Part shown: positions 46,872 to 59,272 of the stretch, one piece after another
How positions within the stretch are numbered: position 1 is the stretch's first letter
Layout: every line of letters starts with the position of its first letter
Assembly: GCA_027605045.1 (NCBI GenBank)
Contig: JAQFWX010000182.1
Span: 1-63,609, forward strand
Length of the DNA: 63,609 nucleotides
Reading direction: 5' to 3'
DNA from: Phallus indusiatus
Lineage: Eukaryota > Basidiomycota > Agaricomycetes > Phallales > Phallaceae
Notes under the pieces: generated by a model
The model's input: only the letters and a program-made list of their open reading frames with translations
What the model was told of the DNA's origin: nothing
Database searches by the model: none
Translations under genes and position numbers: made by a program

Positions 46872-48592
46872 TCAAAGTTTCGATTTGGTAATCAACAAGC
46901 TGCTCCCTCTTTGCAATTGTTCAGCAGCTTCTTTTACCATACTATCAACAATCTCTTTGGCCGGAAGAATGTCCTGAATATTGATGAGTATCAGGTGAGC
47001 GACAAGTATATGATAGTGTACGGACATTAATCAAAGCGGAAACACGCCCCAATAGCCATGGTCGGCCTTCAACGCTCTTCTCTGGGTGCTTTTCAAGCTC
47101 ATCGTAATGGGGAATTACACCCTTTGATGTGAGCTCTTTGATTTCCTTCTGCCGATTCTCTTCCCTATACAGATCGATTCACTTCTTCCGGTTTTATAAA
47201 CTACCTGGAATCAAATAACTCACCAATCAGCGACATACGGGGTTTTTAACACGCTGAGAGGGCGACCACTATAAATAAGTGTTCGTACGATATCCTATAA
47301 AAGGGGATAGAAGTGAGCTTGGTGGATGTCTTGACTTTTGAATAAATTAAATTACATCATAACCAGCCTCAACAAGACTTATAATATTCATTAGCATCCA
47401 ATTGCGAAAGGGGGGCACGCGGGCACATACAGTTCCTTATGTTTCTTTGGAGCGCCCGCTTCCTTGGAGGCTACGAAACGTGTTCCGACCCAAACAGCCT
47501 GGGCGCCATACATCAAGTACGCGGCCAAACTACGACCATTATACACAGCTCCGGCGCCGACTACGTACACAGGTCCACCTGTCAAGGGACTTTTATGCCC
47601 CTTAACGGCGTCGACGCAAGCAGAGATAAGCATGGTCCCGGGTATATCACCGGTGTGGCCGCCTCCTTCGCCAGCCTGTGCGCAAATAATGTCTACTCCC
47701 TGAGCCAGGGCCTTTGCCACATGCTATTACACGATAAATTTTCAGGGCGGGATTGTAACAACATCAACCAATTGCTTGCCTTGGGATGTCCCACCATCTT
47801 CATGGAGTAAATGAGTGATTGTGAATTGAGACATTTAAGAGACATACGTTCATAACCAAAATCCCGTTCTTGTGAAGTTTCTCCACCACATCTTTTGGAG
47901 GAACGCCCACGGCACAAACGAATAATTTGGCTTTCTCTTCAATTATCACGTCGATCAACTGAGGAAGCTGGCCTCTTGTATAGTCGGTCTGAAATGAGCT
48001 GTGAGAAAGGAAGCCCTAAGTCGTTTGACGAAACAAAGTTACATTCGTTTTTCTCGCGTTTCCTCCAACTTGTGGTATAAGGAGATCAACGCCGAATGGT
48101 GCATTCTTATCCTCCAAGTCTTCTTTGATAGCTCGGATCTGCGTTGTCATAAATAGTCTACTCAAACCTCGAAAGTATTTTGAAAGAGTGGCGCCATACC
48201 TGTTGACGGAGAATATTCGGTGTGTACCCAACACCTGATTTGTATCAGATTAGCCGAAAGTAAACTTGTAACATCATCTTGTTTTACCCCCAATGACACC
48301 CAAACCTCCTGCGTTCGTAACTGCCGCCGCCTGTATCATAGTAAGTCAGCAACTGAAGCCCGAACGCGGGCGGTTACGTACCAATTCCGGACCAGCAGCA
48401 ACGTTCATGCCTAGAGTAAATCAGCTCCTGCATCTGATCATAACAAATTGACTGTACCGGCTAGGAGAATAGGATGTTTAACTGAGTGGTTTATATATCA
48501 ATACATGAAACAACGGTCAATGAGCACGACAAGATCTTACTCCCGAGTAATTCGGTAAGAGGTGTTCTCAGCAGAGCGGGTGACGATGGCAT
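46872..48592 (-). CDS. Nitronate monooxygenase (2-nitropropane dioxygenase family, FMN-dependent)
   Basis: Start at 48592 (MPSSPALLRTPLTELLG); the C-terminus LLITKSKL stops at 46872. Family motifs in order: HPILLAGMNVAAGPELAAAV and TNAGGLGVIGG (FMN-binding start of the barrel), FGVDLLIPQVGGNARK, KLFVCAVGVPPKDVVEKLHK, HVAKALAQGVDIICAQ followed by GEGGGHTG, VVGAGAVYNGRSLAAYLMYG and AQAVWVGTRFVASKEAGAP. These oxidise alkyl nitronates and thus detoxify propionate-3-nitronate-like compounds. The C-terminal part (PAKEIVDSMVKEAAEQLQRG) is as in fungal members. Several small introns; the catalytic residues cannot all be checked. Likely cytosolic: no signal peptide. Confidence 0.85.
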
Positions 48593-49282
48593 GTTGTAGT
48601 TCGAAAGAAGAGGAAGAACGTGTCAGTTGAGCTGTGAAATTCGTTGAAGAGGGTCTGGTCAAGGTCCGGTGGTTTCGCGTGTCCGCCGCTATATATGTTT
48701 GTCACGGTTCGTCTCTCGGCACGGGTATAAGATAACCGGAAATTATGTGAAAATCGTCTTCGGAACTAAAACGGAATGTGCTGTTTAGACGTTTACGTTT
48801 AGCGGCGCTTAGCGCTTGTGTATTCGACCATGCTGCATCATGAGAAGTCCCACAGTCTTGAGAAATATTATACAGGACACAAAACTCGAGAAAACTTTTG
48901 AGCGAGAAATCCATCACAAACAGATTATGAATTTGGGTTTAAAATACTGTTGCAATTGATGAGAACGTTGACGAAACCGGAAATGAGTAGTATGGCTATT
49001 CCAGTCAACTTTACTAACATTCCAGGTGAAAGATCCGATTTAATTGAGTTGGCAGCTGATTTCGATGATCGATGACGGCTGCCATCAGGTTGAAAAGGGT
49101 GACGTTCGATCGTTTACAGTGCCAACTCAGTTGCCAGAGTCCGAGTCTACCTGTATGACTCCCATATTTTTACATAATTCCTAATAAATTTATTTCCGTT
49201 GCCAACAGAAAATTCTCAACAGTGCCCAACTGTACAGATAATGATACAAATAATATTACTGTCTCGTCAAACAATAACTTTG
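48593..49282. other. Intergenic; TATA-like element for nitronate monooxygenase gene
   Basis: 690 bp. On the minus strand a TATATAG-like element lies at 48689-48696, about 98 bp upstream of the start codon at 48592. The rest shows no gene. Confidence 0.4.
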
Positions 49283-50603
49283 TCAGCACCCCATCGTGAC
49301 GCCATCATAAGGGCCATCATGATCACTAATGTCGCCTTCAAAAATGGTTGGAACATCCCCCGTAGAGCACAAGTCCGAGTCGTTGTCATCACCTAGATTA
49401 TTTTTAGTAAATCACAGAGATTTGTAAATTAGAAAAGTGATTTACCGGCACAAGCGTTCCATACCCCATTATCGTCGATATGGATTTCACCGTGAGGGTG
49501 TTGGAAACCCAGAAAAATTCCTGATGGTACAAGGATTTTTAAGTATGTCCCCGAGAGGGAGCTGGGTAAAATACATACCTGGGAGAATGGGCACTACGTC
49601 TTCTTTATTATTGATGTGCGTCAGGTCGGGGAAATTAGCTTTGGGCCGTTGCTTAGTCTAGGAAAACGCTTGTATAGAAAGAAATCTATCCCTACCATCC
49701 AAGTATTCAGCAAATGCCGGATTACCCACGCGAGGCAGTCCAAAGCCGACGAATTTAAAGCTCAATCCTTTTGGGAGATTAAGGGGAAGGAATATGGCAT
49801 CGATTAAGCCTATAGCGGCTCCCAAAGAGTGTCCAACAATTGTAATCTGCTTGGTATCAAATTTGGAAAGGGTAGTCTGAATGGCAGATGCGATATCAGC
49901 AGCCGTCCTGATGTCGTAGATTAATTGATGCTTGTTATATGCACTAAAATGGCGAATATAACGCACTCCTGTTGTTCTGACAAAAATCCATTGTGCGCTT
50001 CAAGGCCTGAAGTTCCGGGGAATGCAGACTGAGGAAGAGATTCCAAGAAAAAATCGACATCTGTCAAGTCAGCTTCACTGCGAGTTTGTTTAATTAGCCG
50101 CCAAACGCAATTATGACAATGTTAAAATGCACATACAACTCTTCAGGATCCGTCCCTTGGTGTGCTACAATCACGCTATTGAGAGACGGGTCGAAGCCAA
50201 CATACCCTAAATTTTTATCATGACACAGTCAATAAAAAAAAACACTATCTAGAACGAGGTCAATTGAGAATCTCACAAAATTGCACGTCGTCGCCATCAC
50301 CTCCCGATGCAACGGGTTGGAAGCCTGGATTGCCGTCGCAATTCGCTAATTTGAAGGAAATCCACAATCAATTTTGAGCATGTTGGAGTCGTAGAGGAAC
50401 GTTGATCATTACAAACCTCCACATGACCAGTCGATCGTAGTGCTTGGTTGGCAGTAGGCAGCACTTGCGAAGAATGCGTACGTCGTGAAGGAATCGATCT
50501 GCGACGTCGCTAGGTCCGTAACGGCACCTTGACGGGGTAAAATCGTCGCAGACACGGTACAAAGAAAGGTGAGACCAATAAATGCGAGGAGATTCTTCGA
50601 CAT
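49283..50603 (-). CDS. Secreted class 3 lipase
   Basis: Start at 50603 with a clear signal peptide (MSKNLLAFIGLTFLCTVSAT). Then SQIDSFTTYAFFASAAYCQP, the oxyanion-strand region VAHQGTD, the nucleophile elbow ITIVGHSLGAAIGL, LPRVGNPAFAEYLDG, a catalytic Asp candidate in NNKEDVVPILPG, and the His candidate in GYFHPHGEIHI. The C-terminus is Cys-rich (CAGDDNDSDLCS, ending VTMGC). Length about 300 aa is usual. Predicted extracellular triacylglycerol or feruloyl-ester hydrolase of the Rhizomucor lipase type. Catalytic triad is complete as far as can be read. Introns around 50390, 50270, 50140 and 49960 are approximate. Confidence 0.83.
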
Positions 50604-51400
50604 CGTTCAACTCGAAGTTGGAGCACGAAAACCAATAGGGAAAACAAAGGGGGCCCCTTCGCAGAAGAGGAAATTGAGATACCTGGGGAGCAACCCTGTC
50701 TATTAAATAATCAGTTTCTCGCCATGTGAAGTGCGTTCAGAAATAAACTGATACGTACATAGCCATTGGCCATTGATTGCAACGCGAACAAGGCAAGCGA
50801 GATGTTTTAGAATCATTCATGTCTGCGTTGAGAACATAACAGCCTCAACCATTGAACAAAACAAGCACACGTGTGATAGTCTCTAGCTGAAAAATTAAAA
50901 GCTGCCATGTGTGCCCGTAAGCCACTTCGCCGTTAAGAATGGGCACGTGAAACTCTGGAGCGAATTGTATTGACTGAGTGACATGCAATGGTACAGGGTT
51001 GCCATCAGCAGCCGCCGAGATGGGCCATTGATGAAGCTTGAAGGGGAGTTGAGAACTCGCTCGCGTTCCCATCATTCCATATTGAGTAGGTTTTCAATTG
51101 AAAACTCGCCTTCTAAAACGTAAACAGTACGAAATGCTGGTGTCCTTAATGGTGTTTCTTAGAGAAAAAGACCTAGAGACGACGGTGCGCACGTTGACGC
51201 TCTGATCAGTTTTAACGTAACGTAATAATCCGTAATAGTCCATACTCTGTGTGTTTTAGTGAAATCAAGGAATCAATAAAATGATCGCTCGTCTCGGACA
51301 GTACAGTCCAGATAAGAATCACAATATTATTTTTAAATTCATGGGTAAGGCTATTTAAGTAAGAACGCGCACTAAATCAGACGACAAATCAACGGATTCT
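50604..51400. other. Intergenic, no gene seen
   Basis: About 0.8 kb between two minus-strand genes; promoter of the lipase gene and 3' flank of the tubulin cofactor gene. A minus-strand open stretch at 50845-51075 has no motif support. Confidence 0.45.
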
Positions 51401-52345
51401 TCACATTTCTTCGTCTTCCATGTCAAGCTCCACTGGTGGGAAGTTACCGGTAACAACGCGTTCCGGCTTGACAAATCCGCCACATAAAGGTTTCGTCGTA
51501 AAATATCTCTCCCCTTGGACACTGCAGCAATCAAAATTATTATAGCACAGACTGTGGCTGATTGGGTGGGGACTTACGACCCATCATTTTTACCAAGAGG
51601 CTCGTCGTATTCTATTCCAACCCAAATTCCCTTCGCAAATTTAGTTTTCCCAACAAACCGTACGACTCCACGCTTTTTTAATCCACTGTCACCCGTGTCC
51701 ACTTCACAACGTGAGTTTAAGGTTATATTTTCCGGAATGGACTCTTCTTCTTCATGAGTAGCGCCAGGCGGTGCGAATCGGCCAATGTGATGAGCTTTTT
51801 TATAGGCCAGTACGGTGTCTATATTTACAAAATCAACAACATTAAATATGATGATGCGTTTAGCCACAAGCTCACCTCGTCGAGACGAGTAGTCTTCTTC
51901 AGAAATTTCGAACTTTGGCACTTGGGAAATATCGGTGAACTGCCCTTCTGTGACACTGGCAGATGGGTCGGTATTTTTCACCTAAAAGCATAAGTACGGA
52001 GATCTACAAATCACGCGATTAAGAAGTTACATACTCGTAATACTTGCCAGTCCCGGATGCTATAATATCCTAGAGGTTTATCGTCATCGTCTAGGACGGA
52101 CAATACTTTTGCATTCGGATCTGCCTCTGTTCCTTGTTCCCGTAATGTGATCTGTTGCAAGTCAGGTGGAATTCCAGTGACTGGCTCCAACTTTCTCTGC
52201 AAACGTGATTTTTCGTCAAGAGATCGATATGGATCTGCCGAGATATGAAACAAAGTACTTTCAGCTGTCCAACAGTCAAGCTGAGATCATAACGCCTTTC
52301 TGAGAGCGTTTCTGAGGAAACAACAAAGATTGATACCAAAGGCAT
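51401..52345 (-). CDS. Tubulin-folding cofactor B (Alf1/TBCB)
   Basis: N-terminal ubiquitin-like domain ([27 protein letters not shown] joined across an intron to [18 protein letters not shown]), a linker with [12 protein letters not shown], and a C-terminal CAP-Gly domain: [49 protein letters not shown]. The protein ends in the acidic ELDMEDEEM tail typical of TBCB, which interacts with the alpha-tubulin folding machinery. I chose the ATG at 52345 because family members begin directly at this strand; an in-frame ATG at 52396 would add 17 residues. Diverges from the Nto1-like gene at 190 bp. Confidence 0.87.
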
Positions 52346-52535
52346 TCTTGAAGAGATGAGCAGCTCACTGATCTCAGCGCTCGCGTTGATCGTCAAGTGT
52401 ACTAGGCTTACCCTTTTGATTCCGTCATTGATTGGACCATATTACATAATTGGGACGTCACAATCACGTGCCAGGAAAGCTCTCCCTAATTCGACACTTC
52501 AAATTTCATTATTCCAAAACCAACCGTAAATTTAC

Positions 52536-55500
52536 ATGGCTCCTGGAAGAGGCAGTCATGTCGCAAGTCCAGCACCACCTCCACTACCTAAAGTGTCTTT
52601 TCGAAAAGTAGAGGATGATGATGTTAACGAGCCTGCTGGAGTAACGGATGCCAATGCGAGATCCTATGGATGTAAGTACATTCGCTCTCTCAGGTTTACG
52701 CGATAGTTCTAAGCCTAATAACCTGATAGACAATGATTTTTCATCTTTTACTCGACCGGACCATTATATTCGCTACATCGGTGAGCTAAGAACGCTACTT
52801 GAAACAGACTGTTGTACCTACAGGCACACGGAATGATTAGAACCACTTGAAAGCGAGTTGTCGATGCAAGTAGAGTACGACATGGACGAACAGGATCAAG
52901 AATGGTTAGACTTAGTCAACGAAGAACGAAAGAAATCTAAAGTCGGGCCAGTTTCATCTGAAACCTTTGAGATTTTAATGGACCGGCTGGAAAAGGAATG
53001 GTTCGAGCTCGTATGTGACTTCGCGCGTACTGATGATAACCCTTTATCTTTGACCAACCCCCCTAATCAGATGAAACGAGTACCCAAATCAGATATAGGT
53101 CTTCCATCCGAAGATTCAACTTGTGTCATTTGCGATGACGGAGAAGGAGAGAACATCAATGCTATTGTTTTTTGCGATGGGTGTAATCTGGCTGTCCATC
53201 AAGGTGGGCATTCGCGATATGTGCGCATGCATTTCGCTCATCTGGTTTGTAGACTGTTACGGTGTACCCTACATACCTGAAGGCCAATGGCTATGCAGGA
53301 AATGTACAGTATCGCCAGAGGTCCCAGTGGTACGCGTCTCCTACTGTCTAGTTTTTCCTTGCTGAAGCTCGCGCAGGCTTGTGTATTCTGTCCCAATGAA
53401 GGTGGTGCTTTCAAACAAACAAGCACGGGGTTATGGGCGCATCTGCTCTGCGCTATGTTCATTCCTGAGGTTACTGTTGGTAATACCATGTTCATGGAAC
53501 CCATTGAAAATATAGACCATGTTCCCAAAAGTCGCTGGAAATTAGTAAGCTTCGTCCCTTTTTCTTTGTCATTTTACCTACTACGTTTACGCAGACATGC
53601 TCGCTGTGTAAAAATCGACACGGTGCTTGTATTCAATGTGATAAACAGACATGTTTCGCTGCTTTTCATGTTACCTGTGCCAGACGAGCAAAGCTTTTAA
53701 TGGGAATGAAAGGACTAGTTGGAGAGGAGGCTTCCTTCAAAGGTTATTGTGAAAAACATCTACCAGTCAGATATTGTCTTTTCTTCTAGTGATTACGTGC
53801 ACTCAAATGAGCTTGTTAGGATGAAGCTAAATTAACTAGGGGTGATATTTCCGACACTTTTGAAGGACCGTTGACTATACAAGCGCGTACCCCAAAATCC
53901 TCCAAAATTGCTCGGGCCTACTCAAAGAAGTACTCGCTCGGCCCTCCTCTTGTTCCGCAGTATATCATAGATAAACTGGAAAGCTACTACACGAAGAAGT
54001 TTTCACAAAAACCACAATTTATCCGAATGATCTGTAGGTATTGGAGCCTCAAACGCGAAGCTCGACGGGGCGCCCCTTTGTTGAAGCGGCTACATTTGGA
54101 GGTAAGCATGTCAATTCTCTCAGTATAAACAGTATTTCATATAATTTTTAGCCTTGGACAGCGTCAACTCTCAATAAACATATTTCAGACGAACAGAAGG
54201 CCTTGAAATATCATGTATGTTCGAATTGTTACCTCTACCTTCCCAATTTGGCTAACACTCTAATTTGCAGTATTTGAAAAACTTGCGAAAAAATCTTGAT
54301 CATGTCGAGAAACTGACGAGTTTGGTCCAGCAACGGGAAACGATCAAGCTTTCACAAGCTCAACTAATTCGGCAATTAATAACCGATGTTCTCTTTCCCC
54401 ATGACAAACATATCCGACAAGCTTTCGAACAAATTCAGAGGTATCGTATCCTTTCGTATCCTTGTAATAACCAATCAGGCGTTTTTATTTACATAGTTCT
54501 TTAGCCTGGACAGAAACGAGCTGTTTTATCGGCCAGTAACAAAGTCGGAGGCTCCGGATTATTTTGATATCATCAAAAATCCTATGTGTTTCTTGACAAT
54601 TGAGGACAAGTTAAACGCAGGAGAATACACTCATCTCGATGCGTTCAAGGTTTGAAGGTTGACATCTTTTTCGAAACACTTGCTTAGCCTTTTTCTCGAC
54701 AGGCTGACATAGAATTGATTTTTGACAATGCAATGCTTTACAACAAACGTGACACCCTTTTCTATAAAACAGCGGCAAGGCTCAAAACGGCTTCCAATAA
54801 TATCATTGATTCTCTCTATCAACTGCCCACTATACGCCGAGACACTGGCGACGATTCTGGTTTTTCTGAAGAACACGCTGTTGGAAACCTGGAAGCCGAG
54901 CTAGACACACTGAACTTATTGATTTCTGATGATGATTTCAAAGATGAGACGAGGCTTGTGCTCACCGCAGATCCCATTACATCGTTACTTCGAATCGAAC
55001 AACCGATTTACAAACCCTCTCCACCGACAATATCCCTTAAAATACCCAAGCCAAAGAAAGAGAAGCAGCCGAGAGCAGAGAAGCCTAAGCGGGACTATAA
55101 ACTTGAAAGACAAAGACGGAAGGAGGCCCATGCTGCATTGGCTGCCGATACTGCGGCGCTTCTTGATACAACTCCAGGCTTCCGTGCACCGAGAGCAACA
55201 CGCAGCAACGGTGGTCCTCTTGTAAAAATGGACGTCGATCTACTGAGACAACCGATCCGATGGTTTGCATCAACAAATCCCGATGAAGGGAGCGAGATCC
55301 AAGCTGAAGTATCACAGGAGCCTTCAACTGCGGTTGTAGAAGGAGAAGAGCCTGTTACTCCCTCTGTGAAACCACGTAGTTGGAGAAGGGAGCACTTGGT
55401 GTTACCAGGTCAGGGTGTACCTAATATGGTTGAATCAATGGACGATCGCGATTCCTTTATGAACTTCGATCGTGGGTGGATACTGACTTCGGGATCCAGG

Positions 55501-56678
55501 AGGCATGGTCGTACTGGGCAGGAATCTGTTGGCAGGGATACACAACCACCCAAAAAACGCCAGCGATTGGGTAGGTTTTATTTTTCTGTAATTAGGATCA
55601 ACTCGTCACTAATGAATGTTGGGGTCTGTAGACCGGGATGCAGAGAAAGCTTCTGCTGACAAAGAAATTGTATTGCCAGCCGCTCCTGAAGAGCAGCCCG
55701 AAGAGGAGGTCAAGCTTAACGATATGGATATCGAAACTAACAAAATCTCGGTAGACGAGCCGGCGACCAAACGGAGTACAAGCATCGTCACAAGCGATAA
55801 GATAAGCCAACCAAGTCGACGGACTACGTCTAAATCACATAGCAAAGCGAAAAAACCAGCGCCTGCGCGTCCTAAGGCTCCAGGTCCATCAGCAGGTGTT
55901 ATTACGCTGCAGGAAGGAAAAAGTTTAGCTGGTGGCACGCTAGGTGTGCATCTCATTATCAGATATAAAACGTTGTTGGCGTTCTAATGTTTTTCTTCAT
56001 TTCAGTCTGGGCTAAAATGGGTATGCAGATTCTCCGCCAATGCTCTGATGTTACTGATACGAAATACAGAGTCATACCCTTGGTGGGCTGCAGTCGTTTG
56101 GGAAGAAGATACCAAGGGCGTACCGATAGACGTGTTGCAAAGTAAGGGGAATGCGGTGCGAACAGAAGGAGGGCCTTTGATTCTAGTCCAGTTTTTCGAC
56201 AAATCAAGATCGTGGTATGTTTGCTAATTTTGAACATGCATCACGAGATCATCGATACACATTTTTTCAGGCAATGGTTGGAGACAACTAATTTAAGGCT
56301 ACTTGGTGAAGACAAAGGTGCTATTACATGTCCAGATTGTTTCTTTTCACTAATGTTGTATAGACCTTGATGACATGCTTTTGGCTGGACGAGGGAAAAT
56401 GCAAAATTTCCGCACAGCTCGGATGAGGCAGACATGTCGGAAGGCGTTTAGGTTTGTGTCAAAACACAGGTGCTGTGCGATTCTATTAAGCAACTTTCTT
56501 AGGGATGCTATGGCAGAAATGGAAGATCCTGAATATAAAGGCAAAGAGGTCGAGTCTACTAGTATAACTCCCGATCAGCAGGTTTGTTAAAATTTGCAAC
56601 CCTTATAAGTCCATCAGTGATTAATGTTGTTAGCTTTCGGTGAACGACGATAACACAGCAGGCACGTTATTTTATTGA
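52536..56678 (+). CDS. Nto1/BRPF-like histone acetyltransferase scaffold: PHD, extended PHD, bromodomain, PWWP
   Basis: Start at 52536 ([19 protein letters not shown]). EPcA-like segment ([40 protein letters not shown]); PHD1 ([40 protein letters not shown]); extended PHD ([49 protein letters not shown]); bromodomain from about 54270 to 54830 with [20 protein letters not shown] and the acetyl-lysine Asn in [12 protein letters not shown]; a basic Ala/Lys-rich linker; and a PWWP domain (VWAKM spliced to [14 protein letters not shown]). This full BRPF order is known from animal BRPF1-3; yeast Nto1 keeps only the PHD part. Predicted subunit of a MYST-type H3 acetyltransferase complex. Confidence 0.87.
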
Positions 56679-56974
56679 TTTACTCAACTTGAACGAGACT
56701 GGCTTACTTGCCTACTTTGGAATAATAGCCGCAGCGTCCTCAGAATTAAGCGATCTAGATTCTTGATTCTTGTTGTGTGACCGTCTTGTCACACGTCGGT
56801 GCTTTGCCGAAGGCTGTGTAACGTGATCCTGTGACCCTTGTGTAACTTTTTTTTCTTTTGCAAAAAGGAACCTGGCCGCGCCATCACAGCAATCCTCTCA
56901 ACCTCTCTTTTACCCCTTCCCCGCAAAATCACTTGTACAACAGTACTCATTTCTCCTAATCACTCAAAACAAAA

Positions 56975-57685
56975 ATGGGCCGACCACTGTATTCTACATT
57001 ATTGACGACGCGTCGAGCGACCGAACAGGCCGCGACTCAGCCCTCGCCGCCGACTGAGAACGCCACGGCGCAGACTGAGTGCCCAGTAATCGAAAAATGG
57101 AGTCGGTGGAATGCGTTCGATCCTGATTCTGACGAATTCTTTCAAGCTGAAGATGCCGTTTACGAAGCATTTTTGACAGAGGAAGAAATTACGGCTCGCG
57201 ACGAAGCTCAACGATTCGAGAGACTTACCGCGCGTCGCATTATGGATGTGTTGGTTCGTCCCGACATGTCGAACGATGGACAACCAAATGGGGGAGTCTG
57301 GTCCGATAGTGATGTCCAACTTGTTGCCAGTCCACGACCCATGTCATACGTCCTCGATGGCTCGGAATCAGCCTCTGACCGTCAGCCCATGGCCACAACC
57401 AATAATAGTATTCCAGTAGCAACGAACGTGCGTACGGGGATATCAGTTGCGTCACAGAATCCGGCGTTAGCAAATCGATTATCTGAAGAGCATTCTCAAC
57501 CTGGTATACCGGCACTTCCTTCGACCCGCAACATCTCCCCTGTTCCCAACACTCCTGCTCGTATCTCCGGCTTCTTTTCCCCCAGAAGGAGAACTTACGC
57601 TGGAATGCGTCCTGCTGTCGACCCTCCTGTTTCTCGACGTACTGACATTCGCATCATTCCGGCTCCGGAGCCGTTGACGTCCTAA
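56975..57685 (+). CDS. Intronless hypothetical protein, 236 aa
   Basis: One open frame from ATG to TAA with no intron, unusual in this window. N-terminal MGRPLYST and a segment EKWSRWNAFDPDSDEFFQAE with DAVYEAFLTEEEI look conserved; I believe similar MGRPLYST...FDPDSDEFF proteins occur widely in Agaricomycetes, without known function. The C-terminal half is Ser/Pro/Arg-rich and probably disordered (SGFFSPRRRTYAGMRPA). No TM, signal peptide or zinc ligands. The Asp/Glu-rich middle next to an Arg-rich tail suggests a protein-interaction role, which is inference. Confidence 0.65.
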   Translation: MGRPLYSTLLTTRRATEQAATQPSPPTENATAQTECPVIEKWSRWNAFDPDSDEFFQAEDAVYEAFLTEEEITARDEAQRFERLTARRIMDVLVRPDMSNDGQPNGGVWSDSDVQLVASPRPMSYVLDGSESASDRQPMATTNNSIPVATNVRTGISVASQNPALANRLSEEHSQPGIPALPSTRNISPVPNTPARISGFFSPRRRTYAGMRPAVDPPVSRRTDIRIIPAPEPLTS

Positions 57686-58179
57686 ACAGCAGGGGGGCTT
57701 GGTCGAAAGATTCTACCTGATATACCCTTATTTTTGCTTTTTTGTTTATAGTACATCTTCGTGGGTTACATTCTACCAAACGTTACCTTCGTTTATGCTC
57801 GTCTCCTGTAGATTCCACGGACAGTGATGTTATAGCTGTATGCTTTTCCTTTTGTGATCGCTTAGTTTATATGCGCGCATTTTTGCCTTTTGGCTTTTCT
57901 TTCATCGGATGGTTGAATTTGTGTAGCAGTTTATCTGTTTGTTCTCCTAGCATCGTAATACTCAAGAATTTCCCAAACTTGATGACTGCCACAAATCTGA
58001 CCTCGACTCCTTTACTTGAATTTAACTTTAAATGAAGTTTAACTGATATATATATTGTGTAAATATGCCTATGAGCTAGTATGGAGGTTCTGGCAAAAAA
58101 TCTCGATGATGATATGATGATGATGATGATGGTGTGGTGTGCAGTAGTATGGTACAAGATGCGAGCTTTACAAGAGTAA
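57686..58179. other. Convergent intergenic region
   Basis: 494 bp between two genes that face each other; presumably both 3' UTRs. Contains a trinucleotide repeat. No gene seen. Confidence 0.5.
58105..58130 (+). repeat. (GAT)n trinucleotide microsatellite, imperfect
   Basis: GATGATGATATGATGATGATGATGAT-type run in a 3' flank, similar in unit to the repeat at 23272. Confidence 0.8.
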
Positions 58180-58857
58180 TCAGGTAGGAGTCCGATTAAG
58201 AATTCCCCACAAAAAATAGATAAGTAAAGTGGAAATGAATAAAACAATAAGCGCCAGCCTCTTGAACAATCGTGTCCATTCTCGTTTCACTTGCTGTGCA
58301 GACAAAGGACTTTTGCCCAAAAGAGTTGACCGCCATCGTTCGAAATCGGACTTGGCCACCCATTCAAGCTCTGCTTGTAATACCTGTGCCTATAGTATGC
58401 AAGATTTGACTCGTAAATAATAATGATCTCGCAACTAAATCACATATGCTCACCCTCCTGCGTCCCAGATCGTAGACCTTTCTTATATTCAACAGCTGAG
58501 TCAAAATGGTAGGTAGCTTCCATTCGATAATGTGGATAGCATCGTGGGTTTGGTCAGCATTCTGAGTTATCGTAGGGACTTGTTCGCTGTTTTTCTGTCT
58601 GGCATTGGCGGCGGACTCCTAATCAACGATGAGACCAACTCGAAAGAGCAACAGAAAGCGACCCCACAGCCATAGTTTTCCTCCTCTGATTGTATAAACT
58701 AAGCACATCGTTGGCTTCTTTCAAGTTAGCAGACAAAGCTTCCTTTGATGAGTAAGTCTCGGCTGGAGAAACAAGGCATTGTCAAGGGATATATATATAC
58801 CTGCAAAGCTCCAAGTCTCTGTTCGAACTGAGCTGTCTTGGCGATGTTTTGACTCAT
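58180..58857 (-). CDS. Tail-anchored coiled-coil protein, function unknown
   Basis: First exon 58857-58801 (MSQNIAKTAQFEQRLGALQ), then three more exons; the joined protein is about 168 aa. Middle region is helical and charged (EALSANLKEANDVLSLYN, NARQKNSEQVPTITQNADQT, IEWKLPTILTQLLNIRKV), followed by LQAELEWVAKSDFERWRSTL and a C-terminal hydrophobic segment (RLALIVLFISTLLIYFLWGI) just before the stop at 58180-58182. That is the layout of a tail-anchored membrane protein, as in SNAREs and some organelle adaptors, but no SNARE layer residues stand out. One donor (after RRKTMA) reads GTGGGG, which is weak. No family recognised. Confidence 0.6.
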
Positions 58858-59272
58858 GATGTCTTGAAGATTGCTTTTTCGCAACAGTGAGGGGGAGATG
58901 TTCCAACGTATTAACCCAAGAGCAAGACAAACCTGGAGAGGTCCACGACCGTGGTGGTCGCGGCGACGGGCATTTTTGTATCATACTCCCCCGCTGGATA
59001 TTTATTCGCTTTTGGGGTTGACTGCATGGGCTAACATGGGTGTGTCAATTCAATTTGCAAGATTAAGGAGTCGAAGAAGATGGAAAGATGATCAAATCTG
59101 TAACGCGACGTTGATGCACGTGATGACACCCTGACAAGCGCCGGAGACACGGTTACGGTAGTTTGGCGCACAAACGGGAACCATCATCAGATGCCTCATG
59201 AGTGCATGAGTCATTGACAGAACAGAAACACACTGCCTTCTTCTGCTCCGAGTTCTATTACTTGCTTGCTCA
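58858..59272. promoter_or_regulatory. Divergent spacer upstream of GH15 gene
   Basis: 415 bp between the start codons of two divergent genes. A TATTTATTC-like element is near 59000; otherwise no clear motif. No further ORF supported. Confidence 0.4.

Noticed and set aside
46788..47030. 80-codon plus-strand ORF with MFERNNVPYIYK
   Set aside because: It overlaps the minus-strand C-terminal exon of nitronate monooxygenase, which has clear family content.
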